Positions 36,624 through 46,106 of a stretch of DNA of 64,000 nt are shown here, piece after piece (the stretch's first letter is position 1; every line of letters begins with the position of its first letter). The stretch lies in the NCBI RefSeq assembly GCF_008271695.1, contig NZ_VKKY01000002.1, positions 1,178,001 to 1,242,000 on the forward strand. Reading direction: 5' to 3'. Below the pieces are notes generated by a model. The model made no database searches and was not told the DNA's origin. It saw only the letters and a list, made by a program, of their open reading frames with translations. This DNA is from Rufibacter hautae (GTDB lineage: Bacteria; Bacteroidota; Bacteroidia; Cytophagales; Hymenobacteraceae). Both the position numbers and the translations under genes were made by a program.

Positions 36624-39600
36624 ATGCGTATGGAATTAGCAAGATTAGAGATCAAAGGCTTCAAGAGTTTCGGCGACAAAGTCACCATCAACTTTGACAG
36701 CGGCATTACGGGAATCGTAGGGCCCAACGGCTGTGGCAAGTCCAACATCGTGGATGCCATCCGGTGGGTGCTGGGCGAGCAGAAGACCCGGAACCTACGC
36801 TCCGACAAAATGGAGAGCGTGATTTTCAACGGGACCAAAAACCGGAAGCCGCAGCAGATGGCCGAGGTGTCGCTCACGTTCAACAACAACAAGGGCATCC
36901 TGCCCACCGAGTACTCGCAGGTGACCATCACCCGCCGCTACTACCGGTCCGGAGAGAGCGAATACCTACTCAACAACGTCACCTGTCGCCTTAAAGACAT
37001 CAACGACCTGTTCCTGGACACTGGGATCGGCTCTGACTCCTACGCCATTATCGAGCTCAAGATGGTGGATGACATCCTCACCGACAAAGACAACTCGCGC
37101 CGGAACCTGTTTGAGGAAGCCGCCGGTATCTCTAAGTTCAAGGTGCGGAAAAAACAGACCCTAAAAAAGCTGGAGGAGACCGATGCTGACCTGGAGCGCG
37201 TGGAAGACGTGTTGTTTGAGATTGGCAAAAACCTCAAGAGTCTGGAGCGCCAAGCCAAAACAGCCGAGCGTTACCTCAACCTCAAAGACGAATACAAAAA
37301 ATTGAGCCTGGAGTACGCCCGCCGCAACATAGGCCACCACCAGGAAGCCTTGGAGCGGCTGGAAAACGAACTCCAGAAAGAAACTGACCGCAAAGGCTCC
37401 TATTCTGAGGAATTGGCTATTCTGGAAGATACCCTGCAGGAGCAGAAAACCCTACTAGACCGCACCCAGCACGAGCTGCAGAACAAGCAGAAAGAAGTCA
37501 ACGACCATACCAGCCAACTGCGCCAACTGGAGAACGACATCAAGCTCAAGAGCGAGCGCAACATGTACTTGCAGGAGCGCGTGAAAACCCTCCACACCCA
37601 GATCAACCAGGACACCACCAACATCAACCAGACCGAGCAAAGCCTGGGCCAACTGCAGAACGATTTGGAGCAGATCCAGGAAGAACTGCTGATTTCAGAG
37701 GAACAGCTGGGCCTGACCAAAAAAGAGCTGGAGCATGTGAACCAGCAGAAAGCCGATCTGAACAAGCAGCTGCAGGAGAAAACCATGGCCCAGCGCCAGG
37801 TGCAGAACGAGGCGTTCACGGTAAACAAAAGCATTGAGATTACGCAAGTGCAGATCCAGAGCCACCGTCTGGAGCTGGAGCGCCTGCAGGAAATGGAAGG
37901 CCACGAGAACGAAATCGCGCAGCAGCACGAAGCCTCTCTCGCCGACACCAAGATCCTACTGGAAGAGGCCCAGGAAAACCTGGCCGAGCTGCAGGAAGCG
38001 GAAAACCAGCTGCGGGCGGAGATGACCCAGACGGAGGAGACGCTGCACGAGCATCGGCAGCACCTCATTGACCTGAACCGCGAGCACGACGCCAAGAAAA
38101 ACCAGTACAACCTGATGAAGTCGCTGGTGGACAACCTGGAAGGTTTCCCCGAGGCCATCAAATTCCTTTATAAATCTGAGAACTGGGAAAAACCTGCCCC
38201 GCTCCTCTCCGACATCATCTCCTGCGACCCCGAGTACAAAAACCTCATTGAGACGTACCTGGAGCCGTACATGAACTTCTTCGTGGTAGACTCGCCGGAG
38301 GAAGCCGTGGAAGCCATTGAACTTTTGAAGGAGCAGAACAAGGGCCGCGCCAGCTTCATCATCCTCTCAGAGGTAGAGGAAATGGAGATCCCGGATACTA
38401 TCAGCACCCCTAAGTACAAAGCTGCCTTAGAAGTGGTGGCCGCCGAGGAGAAGTACCATTCCCTCCTGCGCTTCATGCTGAGCGAAGTCTACCTCACGGA
38501 TTCCGCTGAAACCGAGCTTTACCTGAACGACGGCCGCACCTACATTCTCACCGATGGCACCGCCATTAAGAAGCCACTGAGCTTAGCAGGCGGATCTGTG
38601 GGCTTGTTTGACGGAAACCGGCTGGGCCGCAAGCAGAACCTGGAGCAGTTGGCCGAGGAACTGGAAGAGCTGCAGGAAGAGCAGGAAAAGATCAAGTTGA
38701 AGATCACTACGCTGCAGCAGGTGCTCCAAAACCAGAAGGAATCTACCCAACAGGAACAAATCAGGCTGCAAGAGCGCGACATCAACAACCTGCAGCAGGA
38801 ACTGGTGAGCCATAAGGTACGGTATGAGCAATTCCTGTTGAACCAGCAGAACCAAGCCAGCAAGAAAGACGAGCTCTTCGAGAAAATTCAGGACCTGGGC
38901 GACAAGCTCGCCGACCTGATGCCTGATGCCGAGAGCAAGAACCTGGCCTTGAAAAGCTTTGAGCAAGAGCTTTCCGGTTTAAGCCAGGTTTTGGAAAAAC
39001 AGAACGAAATCATCACCGAGGTGAGCGGAATCTTCAACCAGGAGAACATCAAGTTCCACCAGTTAAAGAACCGCCTGCAAAGCATTCAGCAGGAATTAGC
39101 CTACAAGCAGAAGACCGTCATGAACCACCAGGAACGACTGGTGCAACTGCAGGACGAGTTGAACCGCGCCGAAGACGAGACCGTTTCCCTGGACCAGTTT
39201 GTGGAAGACCAGAACCACCTTCTGGAGGAAGGTATGGTAGCCCGCAAGGAAATGGCCCGCGAGCTGGAGGAGATTGAGAAAACCTATTTCATACTGCGCG
39301 GCGAGATTGACGAGAAAGAGAAGAATATCCGGGAGCTGCAGCGCAAAAAGCAGAACACTGATGAGGTCTTCCAGTCCATGAACCAGGCCATCACCGATAC
39401 CCGCATCAAACTGGTGGCGGTGATTGAGCGCTTGTCCGCGGAATTCAACATGAATCCCGACGACCTGGCCGAAGCCCCTACCGAGAAACTGGACATCAGC
39501 AACGAGGAACTGAGCCAGCAGGTGCATGCGGTGAAACAGAAACTGGAGAACATCGGGCCGGTGAACCCGATGGCCGCCGAGGCTTACCAGGAAATCGACA

Positions 39601-40190
39601 CCCGCAATCAGTTCATCCTTACCCAGAAAAATGACCTGCTGGATGCCAAGACCCAGCTAATGGACACCATCGCGGAGATTGACTCTGTGGCGAAGGAGAA
39701 ATACCTGGCTGCCTTTGACCAGATCAAGGAGAACTTCATGCGCGTGTTCCGGTCGCTCTTCTCTGATGAAGACACCTGTGACCTGTACATCGCGGACCCC
39801 AGCAACCCGCTGGAATCGAAGATCGAGATCATGGCTCGTCCGAAGGGCAAGCGTCCGTTGACCATCAATCAGTTGTCGGGTGGGGAGAAAACGTTGACGG
39901 CCATTTCGCTGCTGTTCGCCATCTACCTGCTCAAGCCGGCGCCTTTCTGTATCTTTGATGAGGTAGACGCCCCGCTGGACGATGCCAACATTGACAAGTT
40001 CAACAACATCGTGAAGAAGTTCTCCAATGACTCGCAGTTCATTGTGGTGACGCACAACAAACGCACCATGGTCTCCACGGATGTGATCTACGGTATCACC
40101 ATGCTGGAAGTGGGCGTGTCGCGGGTAATCCCCGTTGATTTACGAGACCTGGCTCCAGAACCTGAGACTGAAGCGGCCTTATCTGCCTAG
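36624..40190 (+). CDS. smc: Chromosome segregation ATPase SMC
   Basis: An 1188-residue SMC protein of standard length. The N-terminal ATPase head has Walker A GPNGCGKSN (~33-41). Two long coiled-coil arms (~165-500 and ~675-1020) flank the hinge (~505-665, GFPEAIKFLYKSENWEKPAP to SVGLFDGNRLGRK). The C-terminal head carries the signature LSGGEKTLTA (~1085) and Walker B FCIFDEVDAPLDDANID (~1110). SMC dimers extrude DNA loops and organise chromosome segregation. The partner genes scpA and scpB are not in the window. Monocistronic. Confidence 0.96.
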   Translation: MRMELARLEIKGFKSFGDKVTINFDSGITGIVGPNGCGKSNIVDAIRWVLGEQKTRNLRSDKMESVIFNGTKNRKPQQMAEVSLTFNNNKGILPTEYSQVTITRRYYRSGESEYLLNNVTCRLKDINDLFLDTGIGSDSYAIIELKMVDDILTDKDNSRRNLFEEAAGISKFKVRKKQTLKKLEETDADLERVEDVLFEIGKNLKSLERQAKTAERYLNLKDEYKKLSLEYARRNIGHHQEALERLENELQKETDRKGSYSEELAILEDTLQEQKTLLDRTQHELQNKQKEVNDHTSQLRQLENDIKLKSERNMYLQERVKTLHTQINQDTTNINQTEQSLGQLQNDLEQIQEELLISEEQLGLTKKELEHVNQQKADLNKQLQEKTMAQRQVQNEAFTVNKSIEITQVQIQSHRLELERLQEMEGHENEIAQQHEASLADTKILLEEAQENLAELQEAENQLRAEMTQTEETLHEHRQHLIDLNREHDAKKNQYNLMKSLVDNLEGFPEAIKFLYKSENWEKPAPLLSDIISCDPEYKNLIETYLEPYMNFFVVDSPEEAVEAIELLKEQNKGRASFIILSEVEEMEIPDTISTPKYKAALEVVAAEEKYHSLLRFMLSEVYLTDSAETELYLNDGRTYILTDGTAIKKPLSLAGGSVGLFDGNRLGRKQNLEQLAEELEELQEEQEKIKLKITTLQQVLQNQKESTQQEQIRLQERDINNLQQELVSHKVRYEQFLLNQQNQASKKDELFEKIQDLGDKLADLMPDAESKNLALKSFEQELSGLSQVLEKQNEIITEVSGIFNQENIKFHQLKNRLQSIQQELAYKQKTVMNHQERLVQLQDELNRAEDETVSLDQFVEDQNHLLEEGMVARKEMARELEEIEKTYFILRGEIDEKEKNIRELQRKKQNTDEVFQSMNQAITDTRIKLVAVIERLSAEFNMNPDDLAEAPTEKLDISNEELSQQVHAVKQKLENIGPVNPMAAEAYQEIDTRNQFILTQKNDLLDAKTQLMDTIAEIDSVAKEKYLAAFDQIKENFMRVFRSLFSDEDTCDLYIADPSNPLESKIEIMARPKGKRPLTINQLSGGEKTLTAISLLFAIYLLKPAPFCIFDEVDAPLDDANIDKFNNIVKKFSNDSQFIVVTHNKRTMVSTDVIYGITMLEVGVSRVIPVDLRDLAPEPETEAALSA

Positions 40191-40207
40191 AATATCAGTA
40201 TAGATTT

Positions 40208-40267
40208 AAACGCGTCTGCCGTTTAGGGCCTGGTTTGTGAAAACAGGTTCTAAACGGCAGTCGCGTT
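40208..40267. repeat. Dispersed palindrome R1, copy 12, extended to 60 nt
   Basis: Outer arms AAACGCG and CGCGTTT plus CTGCCGTTTAG and CTAAACGGCAG surround the R1 core CCTGGTTTGTGAAAACAGG. Sits 17 nt after smc and could act as its terminator. Confidence 0.85.
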
Positions 40268-40380
40268 TTTAGTGGAATAGAGTTTCAAGATGCATTTTAC
40301 TTTCTGCCCTCTTGTTCTTCCCTCTTTGTCATCTTAGTTTGGTACCTAGAATAACGTAGAGGAAAACTTATAGCCGTTGT

Positions 40381-40405
40381 GCGCAAGATTCTTCCAGAAT
40401 GACAT
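40381..40405. repeat. Short repeat GATTCTTCCAGAATGACA, copy 1
   Basis: AAGATTCTTCCAGAATGACA; 63261-63286 holds the similar GATCCTTTCAGGATGACA. Contains the small palindrome TTCTTCCAGAA. Confidence 0.5.
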
Positions 40406-40458
40406 GGACGGGAAAAGGTTAGGTTATCTCCGGCAATCTAAGCGGCGGAGGCAAGCGC

Positions 40459-40488
40459 AAGGGCAACCACAAGGGATTGCCCCTACAA
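40459..40488. repeat. Short dispersed repeat (GTAGGGGCA family), copy 2, inverted
   Basis: AAGGGCAACCACAAGGG followed by ATTGCCCCTACAA; the reverse complement matches the layout at 2462-2491. Confidence 0.6.
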
Positions 40489-40510
40489 AAGATAAATCCT
40501 TAAAATAAAA

Positions 40511-40555
40511 AAGTGTTTTCAGACCGATTTATATAAAACAGTCTAAAAACACTTT
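40511..40555. repeat. Dispersed palindrome R1, copy 13
   Basis: AAGTGTTTTCAGACCG then TATATAAAACAGTCT and AAAAACACTT; the arms extend to 45 nt. It lies 20 nt past the end of the minus-strand acyltransferase gene. Confidence 0.75.
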
Positions 40556-40574
40556 CCTTATTTCTGTAGCATGT

Positions 40575-41123
40575 TTACCGAACGCCTTGGCTCGGGAATT
40601 TAGGAGTCACGGTGCGGTAGAACGCCAAGATTTTTTGCATGTCGGCGTCAAAGTCTCCGGTGGGGTAAATGGTTGGCCCGATGCCGGCCTCTTTTTTGGC
40701 GTAGTCCAGGTAACCAAGCATAATGGGAACACCAGCGCCTACGGCTGTGTGGTAAAAGCCTTTTTTCCAACGAGGTTGATACTTTCTAGTTCCTTCTGGC
40801 GTGACCATCATCACCATCTCCTCATGTTCTTTGAAGATGTCAATCATGGCGGCGACCAGGTTGTTGTTCTTTTTCCGGTCTACGGGCACGGCGCCCATGG
40901 AGCGCAACAAAGCACCCATCGGGAAAAAGAAGGCTTCCTTTTTAATGGTGAGCTTTACCGGAACATCCATGAGGTAAAAAGCGGCGCGGGCGTAGACAAA
41001 ATCCCAGTTACTGGTGTGCGGGGCGGCCACCATAATGGCTTGTCTCAACCCGGGAGGCATGGCTCCTTTCAACTTCCAACCTGCAACTCTAAAGATGACC
41101 TTTGCTAAAGCCTTTCCAAACAT
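40575..41123 (-). CDS. Lysophospholipid acyltransferase-like protein (PlsC family)
   Basis: A 182-residue acyltransferase. Motif I is HTSNWD (HxxxxD, catalytic His36 and Asp41). VPVDRKKN matches motif II. The motif III substrate site is TPEGTRKYQPRWKKGF. The family transfers acyl chains to lysophospholipids such as 1-acylglycerol-3-phosphate. This short, 1-acyl-G3P-acyltransferase-like branch often has an undetermined acceptor. A weakly hydrophobic segment suggests peripheral association with the inner membrane. Monocistronic. Confidence 0.82.
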   Translation of the reverse strand: MFGKALAKVIFRVAGWKLKGAMPPGLRQAIMVAAPHTSNWDFVYARAAFYLMDVPVKLTIKKEAFFFPMGALLRSMGAVPVDRKKNNNLVAAMIDIFKEHEEMVMMVTPEGTRKYQPRWKKGFYHTAVGAGVPIMLGYLDYAKKEAGIGPTIYPTGDFDADMQKILAFYRTVTPKFPSQGVR

Positions 41124-41153
41124 AACTTATAAGTGAGTCCAACAACAATATTA

Positions 41154-41183
41154 CAAAAAAACCAGCCGTTCAGCTGGTTTTCC
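41154..41183 (-). terminator. Hairpin terminator of the outer-membrane protein gene at 41203
   Basis: AAAACCAGC (41158-41166) pairs with GCTGGTTTT (41173-41181). The A run at the left is a T run on the minus strand. Confidence 0.75.
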
Positions 41184-41202
41184 TTTATATTATGTTTACC
41201 GA

Positions 41203-41820
41203 TTACCGGGTCAACTGAAACTTTCGCTCCCTGAACAGGTACACCTGCAGGCCTACGTTCACCGATGGTCCCCATTCCGTCACCTTGCGGTTCGCCTCGG
41301 CGGGTCTTTTTTCCTGGTAGTAAGAAAACATGAGGGCCGGCTCCACGGCTACTTTGGGGTTAATGAAAATGATGTACCCCACGCCGCCTCTGTATTCCGC
41401 TAAATCTGTTTTGTTCACGTTAGGCCGGTTGTTAATTCCTATGGCGGCGCTGGCCTCTCCAAAAAGTCCGTTGTTCAGGTAATAGCGCACGAACGGACCA
41501 GCCAGGATGTTGGTAGACTGGGTAGGCACCTGGCCAGACATCTTCTCTTTGTAATGGTAAACAGATCCTTTAAGTCCCACTGCAAAATCGCTCAGCACAA
41601 AGTACCCTACCTTGGCATCCATGTCATACTGCTGCCGGTGCCCCGAGATGGGTTCACTGTTACTGGTAATGTTGATTCGTTTATAGGAACCAGACACACT
41701 TCCGCCCAACATGAGGGAGCGCTGGAAAATTTTGGCGGGCACCAAGGTACCCCGGTTTTCCTGGGCCCAGGCCTGCGTAAATACCAGAAGGAGAGCACTT
41801 AAGTAGAGGAACTTTCTCAT
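41203..41820 (-). CDS. Small outer-membrane beta-barrel protein
   Basis: A 205-residue protein with signal peptide FLYLSALLLVFTQAWA (cleavage before QENRG, residue ~20). About eight amphipathic strands follow (e.g. SLMLGGSVSGSYKRINI, AKVGYFVLSDFAVGLKGSVYHY, GPSVNVGLQVYLF), typical of OmpA/OmpX-like eight-stranded barrels, with no OmpA C-terminal peptidoglycan domain. Role unknown; probably structural or adhesive. Monocistronic with its own terminator. Confidence 0.8.
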   Translation of the reverse strand: MRKFLYLSALLLVFTQAWAQENRGTLVPAKIFQRSLMLGGSVSGSYKRINITSNSEPISGHRQQYDMDAKVGYFVLSDFAVGLKGSVYHYKEKMSGQVPTQSTNILAGPFVRYYLNNGLFGEASAAIGINNRPNVNKTDLAEYRGGVGYIIFINPKVAVEPALMFSYYQEKRPAEANRKVTEWGPSVNVGLQVYLFRERKFQLTR

Positions 41821-41953
41821 ATAGTCAAATAAGGTGGAACCTAATACCCTTAAAACGGGCGAACCTATCCTTTATTTTGACTAATACGGAGGAGCACCTT
41901 TAAGAAATTTGATAATTCAAACTATCTTGTAGGATTATAAAAATATATAAATT

Positions 41954-42721
41954 TTATATTTTTATCCCTAAAACCGCCTCTATTTCAGGTTGTAAGCCCA
42001 AGGTATACTCGTAGCCTACGTTGTACAATTCTTTGGCTTTTTTCAGGTCATAAATATGGAACCCACTAAGTTTTGGTGGCTCCAGCAGCAGGTCACAGAG
42101 GGCAATACGGCTTTGAATATTGGCATGTAGCGCCAAGTTAAAGATTCGTTCGGTCACCTGTTTAATGCTGTTGATCTCGGCATGGTGTGGTGGAGGGTTC
42201 ACGTGCACCCCGATGATTTTATCGCATTCGCCAGTAATGCACTCCACTGGTAGGTTATTGACGATGCCCCCGTCTACCAACAGCCTTTTCTCCAATTGCA
42301 TAGGCCTGAACAGCACCGGCACCGCTGATGTAGCTTTCAAGGCATCTACCAGCGATCCCTGCGTGAAATAGACTGTGCTGCCTTCAACCAAATCCAACGC
42401 CGAGATGATGAGTTTGACGGGGAGTTCCTCAAAGGTGCGCCCTCGCAGGTGCTCCTCGAAAATCCGGTGCAGGGCTTGGGTGTGGAGAATACCCCGGTTC
42501 AGGGCCGGTCTGATCAACCTGGGCAGCGGCAACCCGCAGACCATTTCCAATACTTCGGTTGGTGCGTAGCCGGCCGCAAAAAAAGCCCCGGCTATGGCCC
42601 CGGAGCTAACCCCTGAGATGGCGTGAATGGGAATCTTCATTTCGGCAAATGCCTGCAAAACCCCTAAATGGGCTACTCCCCTGGCGGCCCCACCAGACAA
42701 ACATAGTCCTAATCTGTGCAT
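41954..42721 (-). CDS. Patatin-like phospholipase (RssA type)
   Basis: A 255-residue patatin. The oxyanion hole is GGAARG (10-15), the nucleophile elbow GVSSG (37-41, Ser39), and the catalytic Asp150 lies in DGG. Together they form the Ser-Asp dyad that hydrolyses acyl ester bonds of membrane lipids. No signal peptide, so cytoplasmic. It starts 3 nt after the metallo-hydrolase gene ends, so the two form an operon. The ester substrate is not known. Confidence 0.9.
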   Translation of the reverse strand: MHRLGLCLSGGAARGVAHLGVLQAFAEMKIPIHAISGVSSGAIAGAFFAAGYAPTEVLEMVCGLPLPRLIRPALNRGILHTQALHRIFEEHLRGRTFEELPVKLIISALDLVEGSTVYFTQGSLVDALKATSAVPVLFRPMQLEKRLLVDGGIVNNLPVECITGECDKIIGVHVNPPPHHAEINSIKQVTERIFNLALHANIQSRIALCDLLLEPPKLSGFHIYDLKKAKELYNVGYEYTLGLQPEIEAVLGIKI

Positions 42722-42724
42722 TCT

Positions 42725-43573
42725 TTACAAAGCCGACAAAGGGAAAACCTGGTCTACCCTTACTCCTTTGTCGGTATGCTGTACGGTGCAGCACTCGTTT
42801 TGGACATCGTGCTCAAAAAATAAAACCCACTTTTCATCGGCGGCCTGCTTCAGGAATGCTTCCTTTTCCTGCAACGTCAGCAGTGGCCGAGTGTCATACC
42901 CCATTACGTAAGGCAACGGCAAGTGCCCCACTGAGGGCAACAAATCGGCGGCAAATACCAGGGTATGGCCTTTGTACTGGAGCTTGGGGAGCATCATTTT
43001 GTCGGTGTGGCCATCGGCGTAGAGCACGTCAAAGCCGGGCAAAAACTTTTCCTGGCCCACGGTCAGAAACTCCAGTTGGCCGCTCTGCTCAATGGGCAAG
43101 ATGTTCTCTTTGATGAAACTTGCCTTTTCCCTGGGGTTGGGCTGGGTGGCCCAGTGCCAATGGTCCTTGTTGCTCCAGTAGCGGGCTGTAGGGAAAACCG
43201 TTTCCAGGGTGCTGCCGTCTTTGCCGTAGCGCACAGATCCGCCGCAGTGGTCAAAGTGCAGGTGCGTGAGAAAAACATCGGTGATGTCTGAAAACCCGAA
43301 GCCGGCTTCTTTCAGGGACTTCTCTAAGGAGTAATCGCCGTGCAGGTAATAGTGGCTGAAGAACTTGGCGTCTTGCTTGTCCCCGATGCCGTTGTCAATC
43401 AATACCAACCGGTCACCGGTCTCCACCAAAAGGCAGCGCATGGCCCAGGAACAGAGGTTGTTTTCGTCTGCCGGGTTCGTGCGCTGCCAGATGGATTTTG
43501 GCACCACCCCAAACATGGCGCCGCCGTCTAATTTAAAATTACCGGTATGGATGGGGTAAAGCGTCAATGCCAT
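42725..43573 (-). CDS. Metallo-beta-lactamase-fold hydrolase
   Basis: A 282-residue MBL-fold enzyme. The metal motif LTHLHFDHCGG (HxHxDH) is clear, a further His ligand lies in the YADGHTD region, and a C-terminal EHD follows. The sequence resembles the AHL-lactonase/hydroxyacylglutathione-hydrolase-like branch (LIDNGIGDK, HFDHCGGSVRY), but substrate cannot be told from sequence; quorum-signal cleavage is only one option. No signal peptide. Same operon as the downstream patatin. Confidence 0.85.
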   Translation of the reverse strand: MALTLYPIHTGNFKLDGGAMFGVVPKSIWQRTNPADENNLCSWAMRCLLVETGDRLVLIDNGIGDKQDAKFFSHYYLHGDYSLEKSLKEAGFGFSDITDVFLTHLHFDHCGGSVRYGKDGSTLETVFPTARYWSNKDHWHWATQPNPREKASFIKENILPIEQSGQLEFLTVGQEKFLPGFDVLYADGHTDKMMLPKLQYKGHTLVFAADLLPSVGHLPLPYVMGYDTRPLLTLQEKEAFLKQAADEKWVLFFEHDVQNECCTVQHTDKGVRVDQVFPLSAL

Positions 43574-43581
43574 GCAAGGTG

Positions 43582-43617
43582 GTTTTATAGCCTGTTTTTA
43601 GAAAAGAGCCTGTAAAC
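43582..43617. repeat. Dispersed palindrome R1, copy 14
   Basis: GTTTTATAGCCTGTTTTTAG then AAAAGAGCCTGTAAAC, 36 nt, filling the 48-nt gap between accA and the MBL gene. Confidence 0.75.
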
Positions 43618-43621
43618 GGAA

Positions 43622-44569
43622 TTACTCAGATACCACGCCCATCTCCCCGAACTTCTCAATGCGTTGCATGATGCGTTCTTCCGAAGAAAGGGCCTCCAGT
43701 TCTTCCAGGGTGGAAAGGATCTTTTTCTGCAGGGTTCTCACCATCTTCTCTGGGTTCACGTGCGCGCCTCCCAGTGGTTCTTTGATGATGCCATCCACCA
43801 GCTTATTGCCCAGCATGTCTTTGGCGGTAAGTTTAAGGGCCTCTGCGGCCTGCTCTTTGTAGTTCCAGCTGCGCCATAAAATAGAAGAGCACGACTCCGG
43901 CGAGATCACCGAGTACCAGGTGTTCTCCAGCATGTAGACTCTATCCCCAATGCCAATCCCCAGGGCTCCACCCGAGGCGCCTTCCCCAATGATAATGCAG
44001 ATTACGGGTACTTTGAGCATGAACATCTCTTTCAGGTTACGGGCGATGGCCTCTCCCTGGCCTCTTTCCTCGGCTTCTAGTCCTGGGAATGCGCCGGGCG
44101 TGTCAATGAAGGTGATGATGGGCTTGTTGAATTTCTCGGCGAGTTTCATCAGGCGCAGCGCCTTGCGGTACCCCTCGGGGTTGGCCATCCCGAAATTCCG
44201 GTACTGACGCTCTTTGGTGTTGCGGCCTTTCTGCTGGCCAATGAACATGACGGTTTTTCCGTTGATCTCGCCAAACCCGCCCACCATGGCTTTGTCATCG
44301 CGCACGTTGCGGTCGCCGTGCAGTTCCACGAAGGTGGAAGACAGTCCTTTGATATAATCCAGGGTGTAAGGTCTTTCAATGTGACGGGAAAGCTGCACCC
44401 GCTGCCACCGGGTAAGGTTGGCGTAGGTTTCTTTCTTCAGAGACTTTATTTTTTCCTCCAGAGCTACAACTGCCTCGCTTACGTCTACCTGGCTCTCAGA
44501 GGCCAGTTTCTTCATTTCGGCTAGTTTCCCTTCCAGAGAAGCAATAGGTTGTTCAAAATCTAACAGCAT
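43622..44569 (-). CDS. accA: Acetyl-CoA carboxylase carboxyltransferase subunit alpha
   Basis: A 315-residue subunit that, with AccD, transfers carboxyl from biotin to acetyl-CoA, making malonyl-CoA for fatty-acid synthesis. Hallmarks are [17 protein letters not shown] at the start, [32 protein letters not shown] and the oxyanion segment [12 protein letters not shown]. Length is normal. accD is not adjacent, as is common in this phylum. Confidence 0.96.
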   Translation of the reverse strand: MLLDFEQPIASLEGKLAEMKKLASESQVDVSEAVVALEEKIKSLKKETYANLTRWQRVQLSRHIERPYTLDYIKGLSSTFVELHGDRNVRDDKAMVGGFGEINGKTVMFIGQQKGRNTKERQYRNFGMANPEGYRKALRLMKLAEKFNKPIITFIDTPGAFPGLEAEERGQGEAIARNLKEMFMLKVPVICIIIGEGASGGALGIGIGDRVYMLENTWYSVISPESCSSILWRSWNYKEQAAEALKLTAKDMLGNKLVDGIIKEPLGGAHVNPEKMVRTLQKKILSTLEELEALSSEERIMQRIEKFGEMGVVSE

Positions 44570-44733
44570 AGTAATGCCCCTTACGTTTAGCTAAAGTGTG
44601 ACTACAAAGGTAAACGAAACTTGCAAAGTTTAGTAGCACCAGTTTTTTCAAGTTTAGATGAATTTTTTTCGTTTGAAAATGAACCCGTTACCTCCAAAAG
44701 CGGTTTTCTTTTGCTCTTTTTTAGGAAAGGCTG

Positions 44734-44764
44734 TTGTGTGGTAACATTCTGCCCCCCATATTTG
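44734..44764 (+). promoter_or_regulatory. Promoter of the first tRNA-Asp gene
   Basis: TTG (44734-44736), 20 nt, CATATTTG (44757-44764); one mismatch to TAnnTTTG. The same boxes and spacing recur before the second copy. Confidence 0.55.
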
Positions 44765-44802
44765 CATCATCAAACGGGGACAATAGGTCTCCAGAAGATG
44801 TT

Positions 44803-44876
44803 GGTCCGGTAGTTCAGTTGGTTAGAATGCCGCCCTGTCACGGCGGAGGTCGCGGGTTCGAGTCCCGTCCGGACCG
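44803..44876 (+). tRNA. tRNA-Asp (GTC), copy 1
   Basis: A 74-nt cloverleaf. Acceptor GGTCCGG pairs with CCGGACC. D arm GTTC/GAAT. Anticodon stem CCGCC/GGCGG with loop CTGTCAC (anticodon GTC). T arm GCGGG/CCCGT with loop TTCGAGT. Discriminator G; the CCA end is not encoded. The sequence is identical to the copy at 46107. Confidence 0.97.
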
Positions 44877-44877
44877 C

Positions 44878-44910
44878 AAAAGCCCCTCAAAAACTTGAGG
44901 GGCTTTTTTT
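44878..44910 (+). terminator. Terminator of tRNA-Asp copy 1
   Basis: AAAGCCCCTCAA pairs with TTGAGGGGCTTT around a short A/C loop, followed by TTTT. Confidence 0.88.
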
Positions 44911-45215
44911 ATGCTTTGGAATGTTTGATTGCTGCTTCCTTTTCCTTTGCAACTCCTTCTACCGCTTCACTTACCTTTTTATCAATTCTATTCTGGCGGC
45001 CTTTTTAACGTTGTTCTTCATTAGGTAGTCAAAGTCCTCCTAAGGGTAATAAGTCAGGAAATTGGTTTCCACCAAGACGCCGGCGTTATTAATGAAATGT
45101 AGGAGAGCATATAAGCTAAACCTCAATATTTAGGTAATGAAAATGGTAGAAGTACTTTGTTTGTTTTCATCTATATTAAACTTCTACATGGCTTATAGAA
45201 ACTCAGAAATAAGCA
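44911..45215. other. AT-rich spacer after tRNA-Asp copy 1
   Basis: No convincing gene. A 57-codon frame begins at 45137 but overlaps the promoter-like box at 45216, so it was not called. Confidence 0.45.
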
Positions 45216-45223
45216 TATCTTTG
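45216..45223 (+). promoter_or_regulatory. -7 box candidate for the orphan gene at 45343
   Basis: TATCTTTG, 119 nt before ATG 45343. The TTG partner is not obvious. Confidence 0.3.
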
Positions 45224-45342
45224 TCATACAGTAAATCAGCACCCTTTCTCCCCCAAGTAACTGCCGATCAACTAGTAGCAAATCTCTTCCTGATTAGAAA
45301 AGATATTTGACATATAACCTCAAAACAGAATTGTACAAGGCA

Positions 45343-45672
45343 ATGGAAACACAGGAGAAAAGCTTAGAGGAGTTGCAGGAGATTCTGGCAAAGCTGAATT
45401 TATTGAAGGCGGAGGAAGCAGAAACGGCATCGATGCTACTGGCATATCTGCATAATTCCTTGGATGTATTCAAGTACATGTTCCGAAACGGGTATACTGA
45501 GGAACAACCCAGCCACGTGATCAATTACTGCATCATGAAACTTGAGTTCGCCAAAAAGCAGATTGAGAACGAAGAGGTGGAAGAAGGGCTTGCCTTCACC
45601 AAATCTGTAATCATGTTCTTCATAAAAGAAACTACTTTGGCAGAACTTACCGAAGAGCCAGAAACCTTCTAA
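45343..45672 (+). CDS. Orphan helical protein between the two tRNA-Asp genes
   Basis: A 109-residue, largely acidic, soluble protein predicted to be all-helical (KSLEELQEILAKLNLLKAEEAETAS, LAYLHNSLDVFKYMF, INYCIMKLEFAKKQIENEEVEEGL). No signal peptide, membrane segment or known motif. I do not recognise a family. It is more AT-rich than the window's core genes and stands alone in a gene-poor stretch between duplicated tRNA-Asp genes, suggesting accessory DNA (inference). Start ATG 45343 is chosen over the in-frame TTG 45307, which sits in an AT-rich untranslated-looking stretch. Confidence 0.6.
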   Translation: METQEKSLEELQEILAKLNLLKAEEAETASMLLAYLHNSLDVFKYMFRNGYTEEQPSHVINYCIMKLEFAKKQIENEEVEEGLAFTKSVIMFFIKETTLAELTEEPETF

Positions 45673-46035
45673 GCACCACTATTAGCACCATCACCAACCC
45701 TCCTCCTTCTTATTACAACAACTATATTCTAGGCAGTAAAGAGTAGCTTAAATAGGCCAAAGCCATCTTAGAACTATATGGCCGGTAAATCTGCTAGTAA
45801 CTAGGCAGTTTGTATTCCTAATTTATTGTTGGCTTTATTTCCCATTATATATAGAGAAGGAAGAGTAATCCTTGTTGATGGTTTGGCTTTTTTATTAATA
45901 TGGAGTGAATTCACCTTTGATTGAGTTAGAACCAGTTACAAAGTAGCAAGGTGAATAAGGCATACTTTTATAAAAGAACGCTTAAAACAGAAACTAAAAG
46001 GTGATGGATAAATTTTAACGTTTTAGAAACTTTCG
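45673..46035. other. AT-rich spacer before tRNA-Asp copy 2, nothing identified
   Basis: No open frame, RNA signature or repeat that I can support. Confidence 0.45.
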
Positions 46036-46067
46036 TTTGCATCGTAAAATATAAACCTACATATTTG
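46036..46067 (+). promoter_or_regulatory. Promoter of the second tRNA-Asp gene
   Basis: TTTG (46036-46039), 20 nt, CATATTTG (46060-46067), the same arrangement as the first copy. Confidence 0.55.
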
Positions 46068-46106
46068 CAGCATCAAAACGGAGACAGCTGGTCTTCAGAA
46101 GATGTT

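Noticed and set aside
45137-45310. 57-codon plus-strand frame before the orphan gene
   Set aside because: A promoter-like box lies inside it, its composition is unremarkable and there is no supporting signal.
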